Shown here piece by piece: positions 1 to 8,010 of a stretch of DNA of 64,000 nucleotides. The notes under the pieces were generated by a model. The model did not search any database, was not told the DNA's origin, and saw only the letters and a list, made by a program, of their open reading frames with translations. Origin of the DNA: CP2-2F sp034436355 (GTDB lineage Bacteria; Chloroflexota; Anaerolineae; Aggregatilineales; UBA2796); NCBI GenBank assembly GCA_034436355.1, contig DAOTVQ010000002.1, forward strand, positions 62,001 through 126,000, given 5' to 3'. How positions within the stretch are numbered: position 1 is the first letter of the stretch; every line of letters starts with the position of its first letter. The translations under genes were made by a program, and so were the position numbers.

Positions 1-825
1 CTGGCAGCGCTCACCATCTTCGGCGGTGCGCTGAACGTGCCGCTGGGTGTTAACGGTGTGTTGGTGCTAGGCGTCTTGTTCATCACGGCGGGTTTTTGGT
101 TGCTGTGGGCATTGCCCGGCGTGCGCCTGTTCTTCATTGGGCGTGCTGAGCCAGTCACCAGTTTGCCAAGCCTGAATCCGATCTTCCGCCTGATCATGAT
201 CGGATCGTCGGCTGCCTTCATCCTGAGTGGTGCCGCATTAATCTTTGTGCCAACGCTTGGTGCAAGTTACTCACTGGAAGTGTTGGTGCTGTGGCTGGAA
301 CACAGCGTGCCATACACCAAGGGCTTAACGCTCAACCCGATTTTGGCAATTGTGGCGCTTAGCGTCGGCATTGCAGGCATTGTGCTGGCACAGCGCGTCT
401 ACAGCCCATCGCCATTGGCAGAAGGCAACCAAGATGTGCTGGAGGCACAGCCAAGCACACGCGCTGCCTTCCGACTCTCCAATGCCAAGCTGTATTGGGA
501 TGAGACCTATGGGCGCTTCATTGAGCAGCCTTATAACCGTGCGGCGGCATGGCTGGCGAACAAGCTGGACTGGGAATTCTGGCATGATCGCTTCCATCAT
601 ACCGTCTTCCGCGATTTCTATAAGCGGGCGGCGGATTTCATCGCCACGCCGGTGGATCGCGGTGCGATTGATCAAGGCTTCCTGCGAATTGCGCGTGGTG
701 TGGCACAGATTGCGGCGCGCCTGCGCGGTGTGCAGACCGGCTATGTGCGGACGTATGTGTTTACCATGCTCTTTGGCGTGGTGTTGGTGATGCTTATCCT
801 GCTGCTGCCGCTGTTAAGACAGTAA
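1..825 (+). CDS. nuoL: NADH-quinone oxidoreductase subunit L, 3' part
   Basis: This is the C-terminal part of the large antiporter-like membrane subunit of respiratory complex I, which couples quinone reduction to proton pumping. The reading frame is open from the first base of the window, so the gene begins upstream. At least three hydrophobic segments are visible, including one at the extreme C-terminus. Between them lies the usual NuoL stretch that precedes the last helix (YWDETYGRFIEQPYNRAA). The identification rests on this C-terminal architecture and on its place directly before nuoM and nuoN, the standard L-M-N order. The gap to nuoM is 35 bases, so the genes are probably co-transcribed. 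Confidence 0.93.
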   Translation: MAALTIFGGALNVPLGVNGVLVLGVLFITAGFWLLWALPGVRLFFIGRAEPVTSLPSLNPIFRLIMIGSSAAFILSGAALIFVPTLGASYSLEVLVLWLEHSVPYTKGLTLNPILAIVALSVGIAGIVLAQRVYSPSPLAEGNQDVLEAQPSTRAAFRLSNAKLYWDETYGRFIEQPYNRAAAWLANKLDWEFWHDRFHHTVFRDFYKRAADFIATPVDRGAIDQGFLRIARGVAQIAARLRGVQTGYVRTYVFTMLFGVVLVMLILLLPLLRQ

Positions 826-860
826 GGCGGCGAGAGCGCAAAGGCAATTGAGAGGAAATC

Positions 861-2531
861 ATGGAAAAGAACGACATGCTGATTAACATTGTGCTGTTCT
901 CGCCGCTAGTCGGGATCGCCCTGCTCCTGATCTTTGGGCGGGCGCGGGAAGAGCGCATCAAGTGGGTGGCGTTGGTCTCATCCTTAGTCACGCTTGCCTT
1001 CTCGATGATCATGCTGAGTGCCTTCGACCAAAGCAAGGCGACAATGCAGCTTGAGAACTTGGGCGAGTGGTTTAGCTTGGGCAACTATACGATCAGCTAC
1101 TATGTGGGTGTGGATGGCTTAAGCGTGCTGCTGGTCGTGCTGACGGCGTTTATTATGCCTTTGGCGATTCTGTTCTCGCTCTACCACGTCAAGGATCGGG
1201 TGCGGCTGTACTATTCATTCCTGCTGCTGCTGGAATTCGCCATGATCGGCGTCTTCGTGGCGCAGGATTTGTTCATGTTCTATGTGTTTTGGGAAGTCTC
1301 ACTGGTGCCGATGTATTTCTTAGTCGGCATTTGGGGCGCGGAACAGCGCATTTATGCGGCGGTCAAGTTCTTCCTCTACACGATGGCAGGCTCCATCCTG
1401 ATGCTGCTCGCCATTTTGTGGATGGGCAATCACTTCGGCACTTTCAACGTGATGCAGATTAAGGCAGCCATTGAGGCAGCCGCTAGCACGCCTGAGGGCG
1501 CCTTCCCAAGCGCTGTGACGGAACTGCTGCTATTCTTGGGCTTCTTCATCGCCTTCGCCATTAAAGTGCCGATTTGGCCTCTGCATTCGTGGCTGCCAGA
1601 CGCACATGTGCAAGCACCAACGGCTGGCTCGGTCATTCTGGCGGGCGTGCTGCTGAAGTTGGGTACATATGGCTTGGTGCGCTTCAATCTGGGCTTGTTT
1701 CCGCAGATGTCGGTAACACTGGCACCGATCATCGGCATTTTGGCGATCATCGGCATCATTTACGGTGCATGGGTCAGTTACGCCCAAACCGACGTGAAAA
1801 AACTGGTTGCCTATTCGTCTATCAGCCATTTGGGCTTTGTGGTGTTGGGCATCTTTGCACTGAATGCAGCCGGCATCAGCGGCGCAACCTTGCAGATGAT
1901 CAATCACGGCATCAGCACGGGTGGCTTGTTTCTCATGGTCGGTATGCTTTATGAGCGTCGGCACACGAAAGCAATTGATGCCTTCGGCGGCGTTTGGAAA
2001 GCGCTGCCTGTCTTCAGCGGCTTGGCGCTTGTCATCACGCTTTCCAGCATGGGCTTGCCGGGCTTAAACGGCTTCGTGGGTGAGTTCACAATCCTGCTTG
2101 GCACGGCGGGATCGCCAGTGTTGGGCTTAGTGTTCGCCTTCTTCGGCACCATCGGCGTGATCTTGGCAGCCGTCTACCTGCTCTATATGTGGAACAAGGT
2201 CTTTATGGGCGAGTACAAAGCGCCAGCAGTAGCCGCGCACGGCAATTTCGCCCTTGCACCAGCCACAGGCGGCGGGCATGAAGGCGATGGCGAGGATGTT
2301 CACGCCGAACACGGGCATGATGATCATGGGCATGGTGGCGAGAATCCGTATCCGCCCTTGACTTGGAATGAGGTGACCGCCCTTGTGATTGTGGTGGTGG
2401 CTGCTTTTGTGATTGGCTTGTATCCGCGCCCGTTCTTCGGCTACATGGATGCTTCGACCAATGCGGCGGCTGCTGAACTCTCGCGCTACATCCCGAATCA
2501 CGCGGCGTCCGAGAATGTTCAGGCGGAATAA
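861..2531 (+). CDS. nuoM: NADH-quinone oxidoreductase subunit M
   Basis: A 556-residue polytopic proton-pumping subunit of complex I. The family hallmarks are the conserved helices with FYVFWEVSLVPMYFLVG (the essential Glu), VPIWPLHSWLPDAHVQAPT and KKLVAYSSISHLGFVV (conserved Lys and His). The start at 861 follows GAGAGGAAATC. About 14 membrane segments are expected and visible. One oddity is a hydrophilic loop near residues 470-498 that is rich in His, Asp, Glu and Gly. It lies between the last two helix groups and is absent from the compact enterobacterial NuoM. The stop is 2 bases before nuoN, indicating translational coupling. Confidence 0.97.
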   Translation: MEKNDMLINIVLFSPLVGIALLLIFGRAREERIKWVALVSSLVTLAFSMIMLSAFDQSKATMQLENLGEWFSLGNYTISYYVGVDGLSVLLVVLTAFIMPLAILFSLYHVKDRVRLYYSFLLLLEFAMIGVFVAQDLFMFYVFWEVSLVPMYFLVGIWGAEQRIYAAVKFFLYTMAGSILMLLAILWMGNHFGTFNVMQIKAAIEAAASTPEGAFPSAVTELLLFLGFFIAFAIKVPIWPLHSWLPDAHVQAPTAGSVILAGVLLKLGTYGLVRFNLGLFPQMSVTLAPIIGILAIIGIIYGAWVSYAQTDVKKLVAYSSISHLGFVVLGIFALNAAGISGATLQMINHGISTGGLFLMVGMLYERRHTKAIDAFGGVWKALPVFSGLALVITLSSMGLPGLNGFVGEFTILLGTAGSPVLGLVFAFFGTIGVILAAVYLLYMWNKVFMGEYKAPAVAAHGNFALAPATGGGHEGDGEDVHAEHGHDDHGHGGENPYPPLTWNEVTALVIVVVAAFVIGLYPRPFFGYMDASTNAAAAELSRYIPNHAASENVQAE

Positions 2532-2533
2532 CC

Positions 2534-4084
2534 ATGCTTGATCTAAGCACAATGAATATCGGCGCCACAATGCCCGCGCTTTCGCTGGCACTGGGCGCCT
2601 GCATCCTGTTGATTATTGATCTCTCTGTGCCGAAAGATCGCAAAGAGATCACCTTAGCGCTCTCGCTGATTGGCGTGGGCGTCTCGTTCGTGATCTCGCT
2701 GCTCTCACTGGGCGAGAATGGCAGCGCCTTTATGGGCATGTACATTGCCGATAGCTTTACCGGCATGGTGAACCTGATCGTGCTGGCGGCTGCCTTCATC
2801 GGCTTGCTGGTCGCCCATGATTACCTGAAGCGCACGGGCATGAATCGCGGCGAATACTATCCGCTGCTGTTGATGACTGCCTCTGGTGCTATGTTCATGG
2901 GATCGGCGGGCGATCTGGTGGTGCTGTTGGTGGCGCTGGAGCTGCTCTCGATTCCGCTGTACATCATGTCCGGCTTTCGGCGTCCGGACGTCCGCTCTGA
3001 AGAAAGCGCCATGAAGTACTTCTTGCTTGGCGCCTTTTCAAGCGGCTTTTTGGTCTACGGCATCGCGCTGACCTACGGTGCGATGGGTACGACCAACCTT
3101 ACCGAGATTTTCGCCCGTGTGCAGGCAGAACAGTATGTTTCGCCGTTCCTGCTGCTGATGGGAACGGCATTGCTGTTGGTCGGCTTAGGCTTCAAAGTGG
3201 CGGTTGTGCCGTTCCACCTGTGGACGCCGGATGTTTATCAGGGCGCGCCAACGCCTGTGACTGCCTACATGAGCGTTGCGGCAAAGGTGGGCGGCTTTGC
3301 GGCGTTGCTGCGCGTGATGACGCTTGCCCTGCCAACTTTTGCGCTGGGTGCGCTGCCTGAGCTAGAGCCTAATCAGACGATCATGATCCATGCCGTATGG
3401 CAAGACACAGTAGCGATCCTTGCCGCGCTGACCATGATACTCGGTAACTTTGTGGCGGTGGCGCAGCGCGATATTAAGCGCCTGCTGGCATATTCTAGCA
3501 TTGCACACGCGGGCTACATCATGATGGCAGTGGCGGCGGCGGGCAGCTTCCAAGTGACGGGCGACGATTTCGGTGCGCCCATCACATCGCTTGTGATTGC
3601 CGAAGAAGCACTGCGCGGCGCGCTGATCTACCTTGCGGCGTATACCTTCACCAACATCGGCGCCTTTGCTGTCGGCATGGCGGTGGAGCGCAACGATGCC
3701 ACTGGCACACTGCTGGATGACTTTGCCGGACTAGGGCGCGCCAGACCGTTCCTCGCAGGTGCGATGACGATCTTCATGCTCAGCCTGACGGGCATTCCGC
3801 TGACGGGCGGCTTTGTGGGCAAGTGGTTCGTCTTTTTCAGCACGATGAACGCTGGTTTGGGCTTGCTGGCGCTGATCGGCGTGCTGACCAGTGTGGTGAG
3901 TGCCTACTACTACCTGCGCGTCATCATCAAGATGTGGCTGGAAGTTGGCGAAGGCGAGGCAAGTGCGCCACCGCGGTTGGCGGGCGCGATTGCCTTCTGC
4001 GCGGTTGCCACCCTGCTGATCGGCGTGCTGCCGACGGTGGTCATCGGCTTTGCCGATGCAGTGACATTGGCGCTGGTGCGCTAA
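2534..4084 (+). CDS. nuoN: NADH-quinone oxidoreductase subunit N
   Basis: A 516-residue polytopic membrane subunit of complex I, homologous to NuoL and NuoM. It shows the expected motifs: LLVALELLSIPLYIMSGF with the membrane Glu, a Lys in the FKVAVVPFHLWTPDVYQGAPT segment, and RDIKRLLAYSSIAHAGYI. Length is close to the family norm. The start codon is 2 bases after the nuoM stop. This is the last gene of the nuo operon, and a perfect 9-bp stem-loop follows 27 bases after the stop. Confidence 0.97.
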   Translation: MLDLSTMNIGATMPALSLALGACILLIIDLSVPKDRKEITLALSLIGVGVSFVISLLSLGENGSAFMGMYIADSFTGMVNLIVLAAAFIGLLVAHDYLKRTGMNRGEYYPLLLMTASGAMFMGSAGDLVVLLVALELLSIPLYIMSGFRRPDVRSEESAMKYFLLGAFSSGFLVYGIALTYGAMGTTNLTEIFARVQAEQYVSPFLLLMGTALLLVGLGFKVAVVPFHLWTPDVYQGAPTPVTAYMSVAAKVGGFAALLRVMTLALPTFALGALPELEPNQTIMIHAVWQDTVAILAALTMILGNFVAVAQRDIKRLLAYSSIAHAGYIMMAVAAAGSFQVTGDDFGAPITSLVIAEEALRGALIYLAAYTFTNIGAFAVGMAVERNDATGTLLDDFAGLGRARPFLAGAMTIFMLSLTGIPLTGGFVGKWFVFFSTMNAGLGLLALIGVLTSVVSAYYYLRVIIKMWLEVGEGEASAPPRLAGAIAFCAVATLLIGVLPTVVIGFADAVTLALVR

Positions 4085-4111
4085 AAAGCACCGCTAACAG
4101 CACATTTCAGC

Positions 4112-4139
4112 GCGGCGTGAGGGTGAATCTTCACGCCGC
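4112..4139 (+). terminator. Stem-loop closing the nuo operon
   Basis: A perfect 9-base inverted repeat (GCGGCGTGA / TCACGCCGC) encloses a 10-base loop, 27 bases after the nuoN stop. It is followed by ATTGTGTT and not by a true T-run, so it is a weak or factor-assisted terminator, or an mRNA 3'-end stabiliser. It sits between nuoN and the unrelated downstream gene pair. Confidence 0.55.
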
Positions 4140-4175
4140 ATTGTGTTACAATTGCAGGGAAAGGAGTGCTGCATC

Positions 4176-4400
4176 ATGCCCATTTTGCCCGAATTGCTTG
4201 AAAGCATGTCCGAACGTGAGCAGGCAGTGTTGCTTAGCTATCTGCGGCAAGACAACCAACCAATCGGTGAGTTAGGCGAGCTATTTATTGCTCAAACACA
4301 GCATATTCGCCTGCCCACTGAAGATATGCGCGAAATGCTGCGCGTGATCGAAGAAGATTGCGAAATTGTTGATGAAACACCGCCAATCGTTCTTGATTGA
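4176..4400 (+). CDS. Putative antitoxin partner of PIN-domain toxin
   Basis: A small acidic protein of 74 residues. The start at 4176 is fixed by AAGGAG nine bases upstream; an in-frame alternative at 4143 has no ribosome binding site. I do not recognise a DNA-binding fold with certainty. The role is inferred from size, acidity and position: the stop overlaps the start of a VapC-like PIN gene by about 29 bases, the usual arrangement for VapBC-type pairs in which the antitoxin is translated first. The C-terminal half is Glu/Asp-rich, which would suit binding to the basic toxin active-site groove. TTACAAT at 4146-4152 could be a -10 element. Confidence 0.6.
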   Translation: MPILPELLESMSEREQAVLLSYLRQDNQPIGELGELFIAQTQHIRLPTEDMREMLRVIEEDCEIVDETPPIVLD

Positions 4401-4719
4401 TACTAACGCTGCTGCCGCCTATCTCAACGGCGATGGCGTGTTGACGCAATTGCTCTTAGAAAATGCTGTGGTTATATCCACTATCGTTTTAGGCGAACCC
4501 TATTATGGCGCAGAACACTCGACACGCCGTGAACAAAATCTTGCGCGCATTGAAACCTTTGCCGATGGGCGCGTTGTGATTGGCTGTGATGAGCAAACGG
4601 CGCGCCACTACGGACGTATTAAAAGCGCGCTGCGCCTTAGTGGTCGCCCAATCCCTGATAACGACATTTGGATTGCTGCCCAAGCCATGCAACACACTTT
4701 CAGCACGTGCAAAACCTGA
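4372..4719 (+). CDS. VapC-like PIN-domain RNase, C-terminus lost by internal deletion/frameshift
   Basis: This is a PIN-domain ribonuclease toxin of the VapC type. Visible features are the N-terminal FLIDTNA (first acidic residue), VVISTIVLGEPYYGA (second acidic residue) and PIPDNDIWIAAQA (third). The last nine residues, after AMQH, do not look like the family. In the +2 frame, however, bases 4695-4733 encode HFQHVQNLSVQAW and then TAA at 4734. That is the canonical VapC ending, which normally follows a short strand carrying the TxD motif. A short segment of about nine codons therefore appears deleted, and the frame shifted with it. The protein probably lacks its fourth acidic residue and may be inactive. 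ATG at 4372 is used; a TTG at 4366 is also possible. Confidence 0.7.
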   Translation: MKHRQSFLIDTNAAAAYLNGDGVLTQLLLENAVVISTIVLGEPYYGAEHSTRREQNLARIETFADGRVVIGCDEQTARHYGRIKSALRLSGRPIPDNDIWIAAQAMQHTFSTCKT

Positions 4720-4748
4720 GCGTGCAGGCGTGGTAAAGGACTCATTCA

Positions 4749-5870
4749 GTGCATATTGCCCTGCTTGCCACTGATCCAAGCGAACCGCATGGTTGGAGCA
4801 ACCACGCCCGCGATCTGATCAGCGCGCTTGCCGCCTACGGCACACAGATCACCCTCATCACCGCGCAGAATGCCGCACCTGATCTCGACTTGCCCAATAC
4901 CACTGTGCGCCGCCTGCTGCCAAGCCTGACTGTGCCGCCGCGTGCGCTTAGCCTGCGCCTGCTGGCGGCTAACTTTGCCGTGCGTCATGCGGCACGCGGC
5001 GCTGATCTGGTGCATGTGTTGGCAGAGCCTTACACGCTTGCCGCGCTGATTGTGCGCCAACCGCTGATCGTCACCGCCCACGGCACCTATCTGCCGCAGA
5101 CGGCAAAGCAGCGGCGTTTGGGTGCGCTCTATCGGCGTGCTTATCGGCGCGCCCAGATCATCTGCGTCAGCCGCTACACCGAACGGCGTGTGCGCGCTGC
5201 CTTGCCACAGGCGCACACGCAAGTCATCCCCAATGGTGTGGCTATAAAACGCTTTGCCCAACCGATCACGGTGCAGGTGGCAAAGCGTGCGCCAACCGTG
5301 TTGGCAGTTGGTCAGGTAAAGCCGCGCAAAGGCTTTCTCGAAATGGTTGAGGCAATGGCACAAGTGCGGCAGATCATCCCGACCGCCGAGGCAATTTTTA
5401 TCGGCAGCACCAGCGGCGATCCGCCCTATGTAGCGCGCTTGCACGAGCGGATCACCGCGCTTGGTCTGAGTGACGCGGTGCGCTTGCTAGGACGCCTGCC
5501 TGAGGCTGAACTGCTGGCATGGTACGCGGCAGCCGATGTATTCGCGCTCCATTCGCGCAATCAGGGCGATAAATTCGAGGGCTTTGGCTTGGTCTACCTT
5601 GAGGCAAGTGCGGCGGGCTTACCTGTCATTGGCACAACCGACTGCGGTGCGGAAGATGCTATCCATCACGGCGAGACGGGCTTTCTGGTGGCACAGGGTG
5701 ATGTCGCAGGCTTGGCGAAGGCGATAGTGTGCTTGCTACGTGATCCTGATCTGCGGGCGCAGTTCGGTGCGGCGGGCAAAATCTTTGCCGCGCAGCACAC
5801 TTGGGAAGCGGCTGCGCGGCAAGTTTTAGCGCTCTATCAGCAGGTGCTTACGGCACCACTCCGTAGATGA
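4749..5870 (+). CDS. Glycosyltransferase family 4 (GT-B)
   Basis: A 373-residue GT-B fold glycosyltransferase of the GT4 type. The N-terminal half begins with a Rossmann-like strand (MHIALLATDPSEPHGWSNHA) and ends in VIPNGVAIKRF. The C-terminal half has VGQVKPRKGF and the sugar-nucleotide-binding EX7E motif around residues 277-285 (EGFGLVYLE). It would transfer a sugar from a nucleotide donor in the cytoplasm; donor and acceptor cannot be deduced. The GTG start at 4749 has AAAGGA upstream, directly after the ancestral stop of the toxin gene. Its 3' end overlaps the convergent binding-protein gene by 23 bases. Confidence 0.9.
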   Translation: MHIALLATDPSEPHGWSNHARDLISALAAYGTQITLITAQNAAPDLDLPNTTVRRLLPSLTVPPRALSLRLLAANFAVRHAARGADLVHVLAEPYTLAALIVRQPLIVTAHGTYLPQTAKQRRLGALYRRAYRRAQIICVSRYTERRVRAALPQAHTQVIPNGVAIKRFAQPITVQVAKRAPTVLAVGQVKPRKGFLEMVEAMAQVRQIIPTAEAIFIGSTSGDPPYVARLHERITALGLSDAVRLLGRLPEAELLAWYAAADVFALHSRNQGDKFEGFGLVYLEASAAGLPVIGTTDCGAEDAIHHGETGFLVAQGDVAGLAKAIVCLLRDPDLRAQFGAAGKIFAAQHTWEAAARQVLALYQQVLTAPLRR

Positions 5871-7695
5871 TTTCAAAGAGATTATTTGCCTCACCAGCAG
5901 GCCCTTCGTTCACTTCATTGTTCAAATCAACCACGACCGCATCCTTGAAGCTGCCGACGTTCGGCACGCCGGGGTAGTTGATCACGACTGTCGTTTGCTG
6001 CTGGCTTGCCAAGCTCGGCACAATCACCGCACCGAAGACACCTTGGAAGGAGGCTGCCATCGCAAACTGACCCGCGTTGGAGCCACCCTGATTGCGAATG
6101 GTGATCGTCAGGCTGAAGGGCGTGTTCTGCTTCAGCGGATTCTGGCTGAGGAAGGCGCTCACGACCACAATATCAGGCTCAACGGGCAGCGGCGGCGGCG
6201 TGGCGGTCGCTGTGGCGAGCGGTGTTGGTGTCGGTGGTGTCGGCACGACCGGCAGTGTCCGCACGTTGCCGAAGATGCTCACAATGCCGGCATCACCAGT
6301 GATCCAAGCCAATTGCCCTTGAAAGTTGAAGGTGAACCACGTGTAGTTGTTGTTTGCGCCGAGCAGCTGTACTTTTGAACCACGCGGCAAACGCCCGATG
6401 GGTGGGTCGTAAGCTAAGCCGGGACCGTAACGCACATTCACAAAGTCGTTCAGCACCGTTAGCTCAACAAACGCGGGTGTCGCAGTCACCACCAAAGGCG
6501 GTGTGGTTGGCTGCACAACAGGCGGCGGCGCAATTAAGGTTGGCTGTACCACCAGATCGGGCTGGTCGGGCAAACGCTGCCCTGCCTTATAGCGTGCCAG
6601 AAGGCGCCCACCGCCTGTGGCGTTTGTCTCAAAGATGATGCTGTTTTGCGTTGTCTCACCTGCGCCGATAGAAGGCTCAAAGGTGCCTTGCACAGCGTTT
6701 TGTGGTGGCAGTGCCTGCAAAGCGGCATAGAGTTGTGCAGGTTGTGTACCAGCCGTCGGGATGGCGGAGAGAACGGCATTAGCAGCATCGTAGGCTGCCG
6801 CAGCGATGCCGTCAGGTGCTTCACCAAATGCCTCTAAGTAGGCTTTGACGAAGGCAGTACTGGCAGGCGAAGTGTCAGAGAGCAGCCAGTTAGTAACGCC
6901 AATCATGCCGCTGAGTGGCGCTGCACCTAGCGCATTGATGAAAGCACGGTTATCTGCTTGATCCGTAACGAAACGTCCTGTGAAGTTCGCCTCACGCAGT
7001 GCCTGATAAAGTTCGACCAGTTGTGCCGTCTCACCAAAAGCAACCACTGTATCCGGCTGTGTTTGCAGCACCACTTGCGCCGCAGAGGCAACCGGCGCGT
7101 TGGGGTCTTGCAGCACGGGCGTGGCAGCGGTTTGGCGCTGTGCCAACGCCACAACTAAAGCTGTTGCGGCGGATGCTGCGCCGCTGCTGGTGCCTTGATA
7201 GAGCGTGATGCGCCGTGCGCCGAAGTTACCGATCAGCATGTCGGCAAGGGCAGTCATGCGCGCTGAGTCGGCGGCACGCGAACGGAAACTGTTGGTGCTG
7301 GCGCCAACGCGCACCTCGCTGTTCACGGCGGCGGTGAACAGTGGCGCACCGTTGGGAGCGCGGTTGGCAATTGCCTGTGCAAAAGCAGGGCTATCCGGAC
7401 CGAAGATGGCAGCCACGCCGATTTGCTCTAGACGGCTGATGGCAGCGATCACTTCTTCTTGTGTGCGCGCTTCTGCCACTGCTGGGCTAACACCCACCCG
7501 TTGCCCATTGGGCAGTTGCACGCCACCGCGTTGGTTCACCTGCTCTAGGGCAAGGCGCACACCGCGGAAGGTGCTGCTGTTGGTTGCGCCAATCACGCCG
7601 AAGATGACAGGCTGACCCTGTGCGGTAGCCACCGAGCGTGGCAGCAAAGCGCTGATCAGCGCAAAGCAGATCAACATCAAACTAAGTTTTTTCAT
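5848..7695 (-). CDS. Secreted periplasmic-binding-protein / SH3 / CARDB fusion
   Basis: A 615-residue exported protein with a signal peptide in residues 1-25. Residues 27-380 resemble the type-1 periplasmic binding protein of branched-chain amino-acid ABC systems (IFGVIGATNSSTFRGVRLAL, then two alternating alpha/beta lobes). Pro/Thr-rich linkers separate this from an SH3-like domain (about 408-477, with FVNVRYGPG) and a C-terminal CARDB-like beta sandwich (about 505-612, with IRNQGGSNAG). No permease or ATPase gene is adjacent, so it may act as a surface sensor or adhesin and not as a transport component. AAGGGAAGAA precedes the start. The domain calls are by family resemblance. Confidence 0.8.
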   Translation of the reverse strand: MKKLSLMLICFALISALLPRSVATAQGQPVIFGVIGATNSSTFRGVRLALEQVNQRGGVQLPNGQRVGVSPAVAEARTQEEVIAAISRLEQIGVAAIFGPDSPAFAQAIANRAPNGAPLFTAAVNSEVRVGASTNSFRSRAADSARMTALADMLIGNFGARRITLYQGTSSGAASAATALVVALAQRQTAATPVLQDPNAPVASAAQVVLQTQPDTVVAFGETAQLVELYQALREANFTGRFVTDQADNRAFINALGAAPLSGMIGVTNWLLSDTSPASTAFVKAYLEAFGEAPDGIAAAAYDAANAVLSAIPTAGTQPAQLYAALQALPPQNAVQGTFEPSIGAGETTQNSIIFETNATGGGRLLARYKAGQRLPDQPDLVVQPTLIAPPPVVQPTTPPLVVTATPAFVELTVLNDFVNVRYGPGLAYDPPIGRLPRGSKVQLLGANNNYTWFTFNFQGQLAWITGDAGIVSIFGNVRTLPVVPTPPTPTPLATATATPPPLPVEPDIVVVSAFLSQNPLKQNTPFSLTITIRNQGGSNAGQFAMAASFQGVFGAVIVPSLASQQQTTVVINYPGVPNVGSFKDAVVVDLNNEVNEGPAGEANNLFEIIYGVVP

Positions 7696-8010
7696 AGTGG
7701 TTCTTCCCTTTGTGAAACTCGCAGCCTTTTCCCATGCCTATATTACCGCAACTGGTGCTGCAAGGGTGCGCGGGGTGTGCCCTTCATACAAGCAACGTTT
7801 GCCCTACGCTCTTCCTCTGCTGCTTTGCAACAAAAAATGTTTTTAGGTAATTTATGAAATTTTAGCTAGTCTAAACTGCCAAGAACACCGTCTGTGGCAA
7901 GATTCAATGTGCTAACAAATACAAGAATAGAAAAAGTTTGCTATAGGCGATTAATAGTTTTTGTCTCATAATAAAAGAATATAACAATCGTTTGGGCGAA
8001 AGCGTGAAAA
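7696..8010. other. AT-rich divergent intergenic region
   Basis: This 315-base gap separates the divergently transcribed binding-protein and TIR-FGE genes. The half nearest the TIR gene (about 7840-8000) is markedly richer in A and T than its surroundings, with several A-tracts and TATA-like words, such as TATAAC at 7980. No well-spaced -35/-10 pair, RNA gene or coding frame could be supported. It probably holds promoters for both genes. Confidence 0.5.
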
